Part shown: positions 63,209-64,000 of the stretch, one piece after another | Layout of the letters: each line of letters starts with the position of its first letter | Position numbering within the stretch: position 1 is the stretch's first letter | Assembly: GCA_963812965.1 (NCBI GenBank) | Contig: CAWEXG010000002.1 | Span: forward strand, 372,001 to 436,000 | Origin: DASXMT01 sp963812965 | GTDB lineage: Bacteria > Actinomycetota > Acidimicrobiia > Acidimicrobiales > RAAP-2 | DNA length: 64,000 bases | Direction: 5' to 3' | The notes under the pieces: generated by a model | The model's database searches: none | What the model saw: the letters and a program-made list of their open reading frames with translations, nothing else | Told to the model about the DNA's origin: nothing | Position numbers and translations under genes: made by a program

Positions 63209-64000
63209 CCGCTCCCTCCCGGGCCACCCGAGCGGGTCGGGCCTACCTCGACCTTCGGGCCAAGGCCCGTGGCGACCGCCGCCCGGTCGACGAGCTGTTG
63301 CAGCTCTACATTCTGGAGTCGTTCCTCGCCCGCCTGGCCGAGTCGCGCTTCGCCGACCAGCTCGTCCTGAAAGGCGGGGTGCTCCTGGCCGCCTTCGGGG
63401 AACGCCGGCCGACCCGCGACGTCGATCTCCAGGCCGAGGCCCTCGACAACGATGCGGACAACGTCCGGACAGTCATCTGCGAGGTCGCGAACCTTCGCCT
63501 CGACGACGGCGTCGCGTTCGACGTGGACGGAGCGACCGCAGCAGTGATCCGTGACGAGGACGCCTACAGCGGTGTCCGGGTCACGATGAACGCCGAGCTG
63601 GCGACGGCCCGTCCCCACTTCCATGTCGACGTCAACGTGGGTGACCCGATCACGCCCGCACCCCAGGAGCTGCACCTTCCACGCCTGCTCGGCGGTGAGG
63701 TCGTCGTGCGGGGGTATCCGCTCGTGATGGTGCAAGCCGAGAAGATCGTGACCGCCGTGGCCCGCGGGACCGTCAACACGCGCTGGAGGGACTTCGCCGA
63801 TGTCTATCTTCTGAGCCGTCGTCATTCACTGGCGGGTGCGGAGCTCACCAAGTCGGTCCGCCAGGTGGCGCGCTACCGACAGGTCGAGCTCGTTCCTCTC
63901 ACTCGGGTTCTCGACGGCTACGGGGAGATCGGACAGGAGCGATGGGCAGCCTGGAGGAGAAGACAGCAGCTTGAGGACCGTCTCCCCGACCAGTTCGCCG
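63205..64000 (+). CDS. AbiEii nucleotidyltransferase toxin (runs off the right edge)
   Basis: GTG 63205 overlaps the antitoxin stop (GTGA). The frame is open for 265 codons to the window edge. The nucleotidyltransferase motifs LVLKGGVLLAAFG and RPTRDVDLQ, with the two Asp of the active site, and the later MVQAEKIVTAVARG and RWRDFADVYLL match AbiEii/AbiGii toxins, which block growth by transferring nucleotides to RNA. Probably 280-300 residues in full. Such pairs can give phage abortive infection. Confidence 0.9.
   Translation, partial: MTAPSRATRAGRAYLDLRAKARGDRRPVDELLQLYILESFLARLAESRFADQLVLKGGVLLAAFGERRPTRDVDLQAEALDNDADNVRTVICEVANLRLDDGVAFDVDGATAAVIRDEDAYSGVRVTMNAELATARPHFHVDVNVGDPITPAPQELHLPRLLGGEVVVRGYPLVMVQAEKIVTAVARGTVNTRWRDFADVYLLSRRHSLAGAELTKSVRQVARYRQVELVPLTRVLDGYGEIGQERWAAWRRRQQLEDRLPDQFA

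Overview
The window is high-GC DNA from an actinobacterium, and Acidimicrobiia fits best. The lineage call rests on a WhiB regulator beside a PdtaS-type kinase, small actinobacterial markers (DUF3107, DUF3090, SCO1664 and MSMEG_4193 families), a DUF222-HNH protein, an FrhB-like F420 oxidoreductase, and a secreted protein ending in GYWLVASDGG-type repeats. No rRNA, tRNA or CRISPR array was found.

Layout. 1-3.9 kb: two coupled Tat-type ferritin-like proteins, a cupredoxin lipoprotein, and an ECF sigma factor with its RskA-like anti-sigma. 3.9-7.8 kb: TetR regulator, family 4 glycosyltransferase, enoyl-CoA hydratase and GDP-mannose dehydratase, all frame-broken. 7.8-16.1 kb: a complete System I cytochrome c maturation operon (ccdA, ccmABCDEFG, ccmH-ccmI fusion). 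16.2-19.4 kb: an Fe-S group (cysteine desulfurase, SufR-like regulator, Mrp). 19.6-27.3 kb: dGTPase, DUF3107, two ArsA-type ATPases, O-methyltransferase, PHP phosphatase, pdtaS and whiB1. 27.6-32.3 kb: etfBA, the SCO1664/DUF3090/MSMEG_4193 trio and a family 5 uracil-DNA glycosylase. 32.4-36.7 kb: a large secreted repeat protein with a 12-G tract near its start. 36.7-43.2 kb: accessory DNA with a hairpin-rich non-coding stretch, an AAA/DUF4143 ATPase, three PIN toxin-antitoxin pairs, an FrhB-like protein and a Nei-like glycosylase. 43.2-51.7 kb: Bcp, DEAD-box helicase, glutamine amidotransferase, aconitase, and a drug-type ABC exporter with a divergent MarR. 51.7-62 kb: envelope genes (SGNH hydrolase, MBOAT acyltransferase, two polytopic membrane proteins including a GT39-type transferase), a Tat phospholipase C-like enzyme, a PhnB-like protein and an HNH protein. 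62-64 kb: an insertion-sequence scar and an AbiE toxin-antitoxin pair cut by the right edge.

Two window-wide patterns matter. First, about 15 conserved genes, including aconitase, ccmF and pdtaS, are split by small indels; where the site can be resolved the change is mostly one extra base in a short homopolymer. I read these as assembly or sequencing errors, so they are annotated as single genes with broken frames. Second, short tandem repeats of 10-18 bp sit at gene junctions and in linkers, most densely in the ccm operon. Several regulatory sites can be read directly: a consensus CRP site before whiB1, a MarR palindrome, palindromes before toxin-antitoxin operons, and an inverted repeat over a leaderless AbiE promoter.
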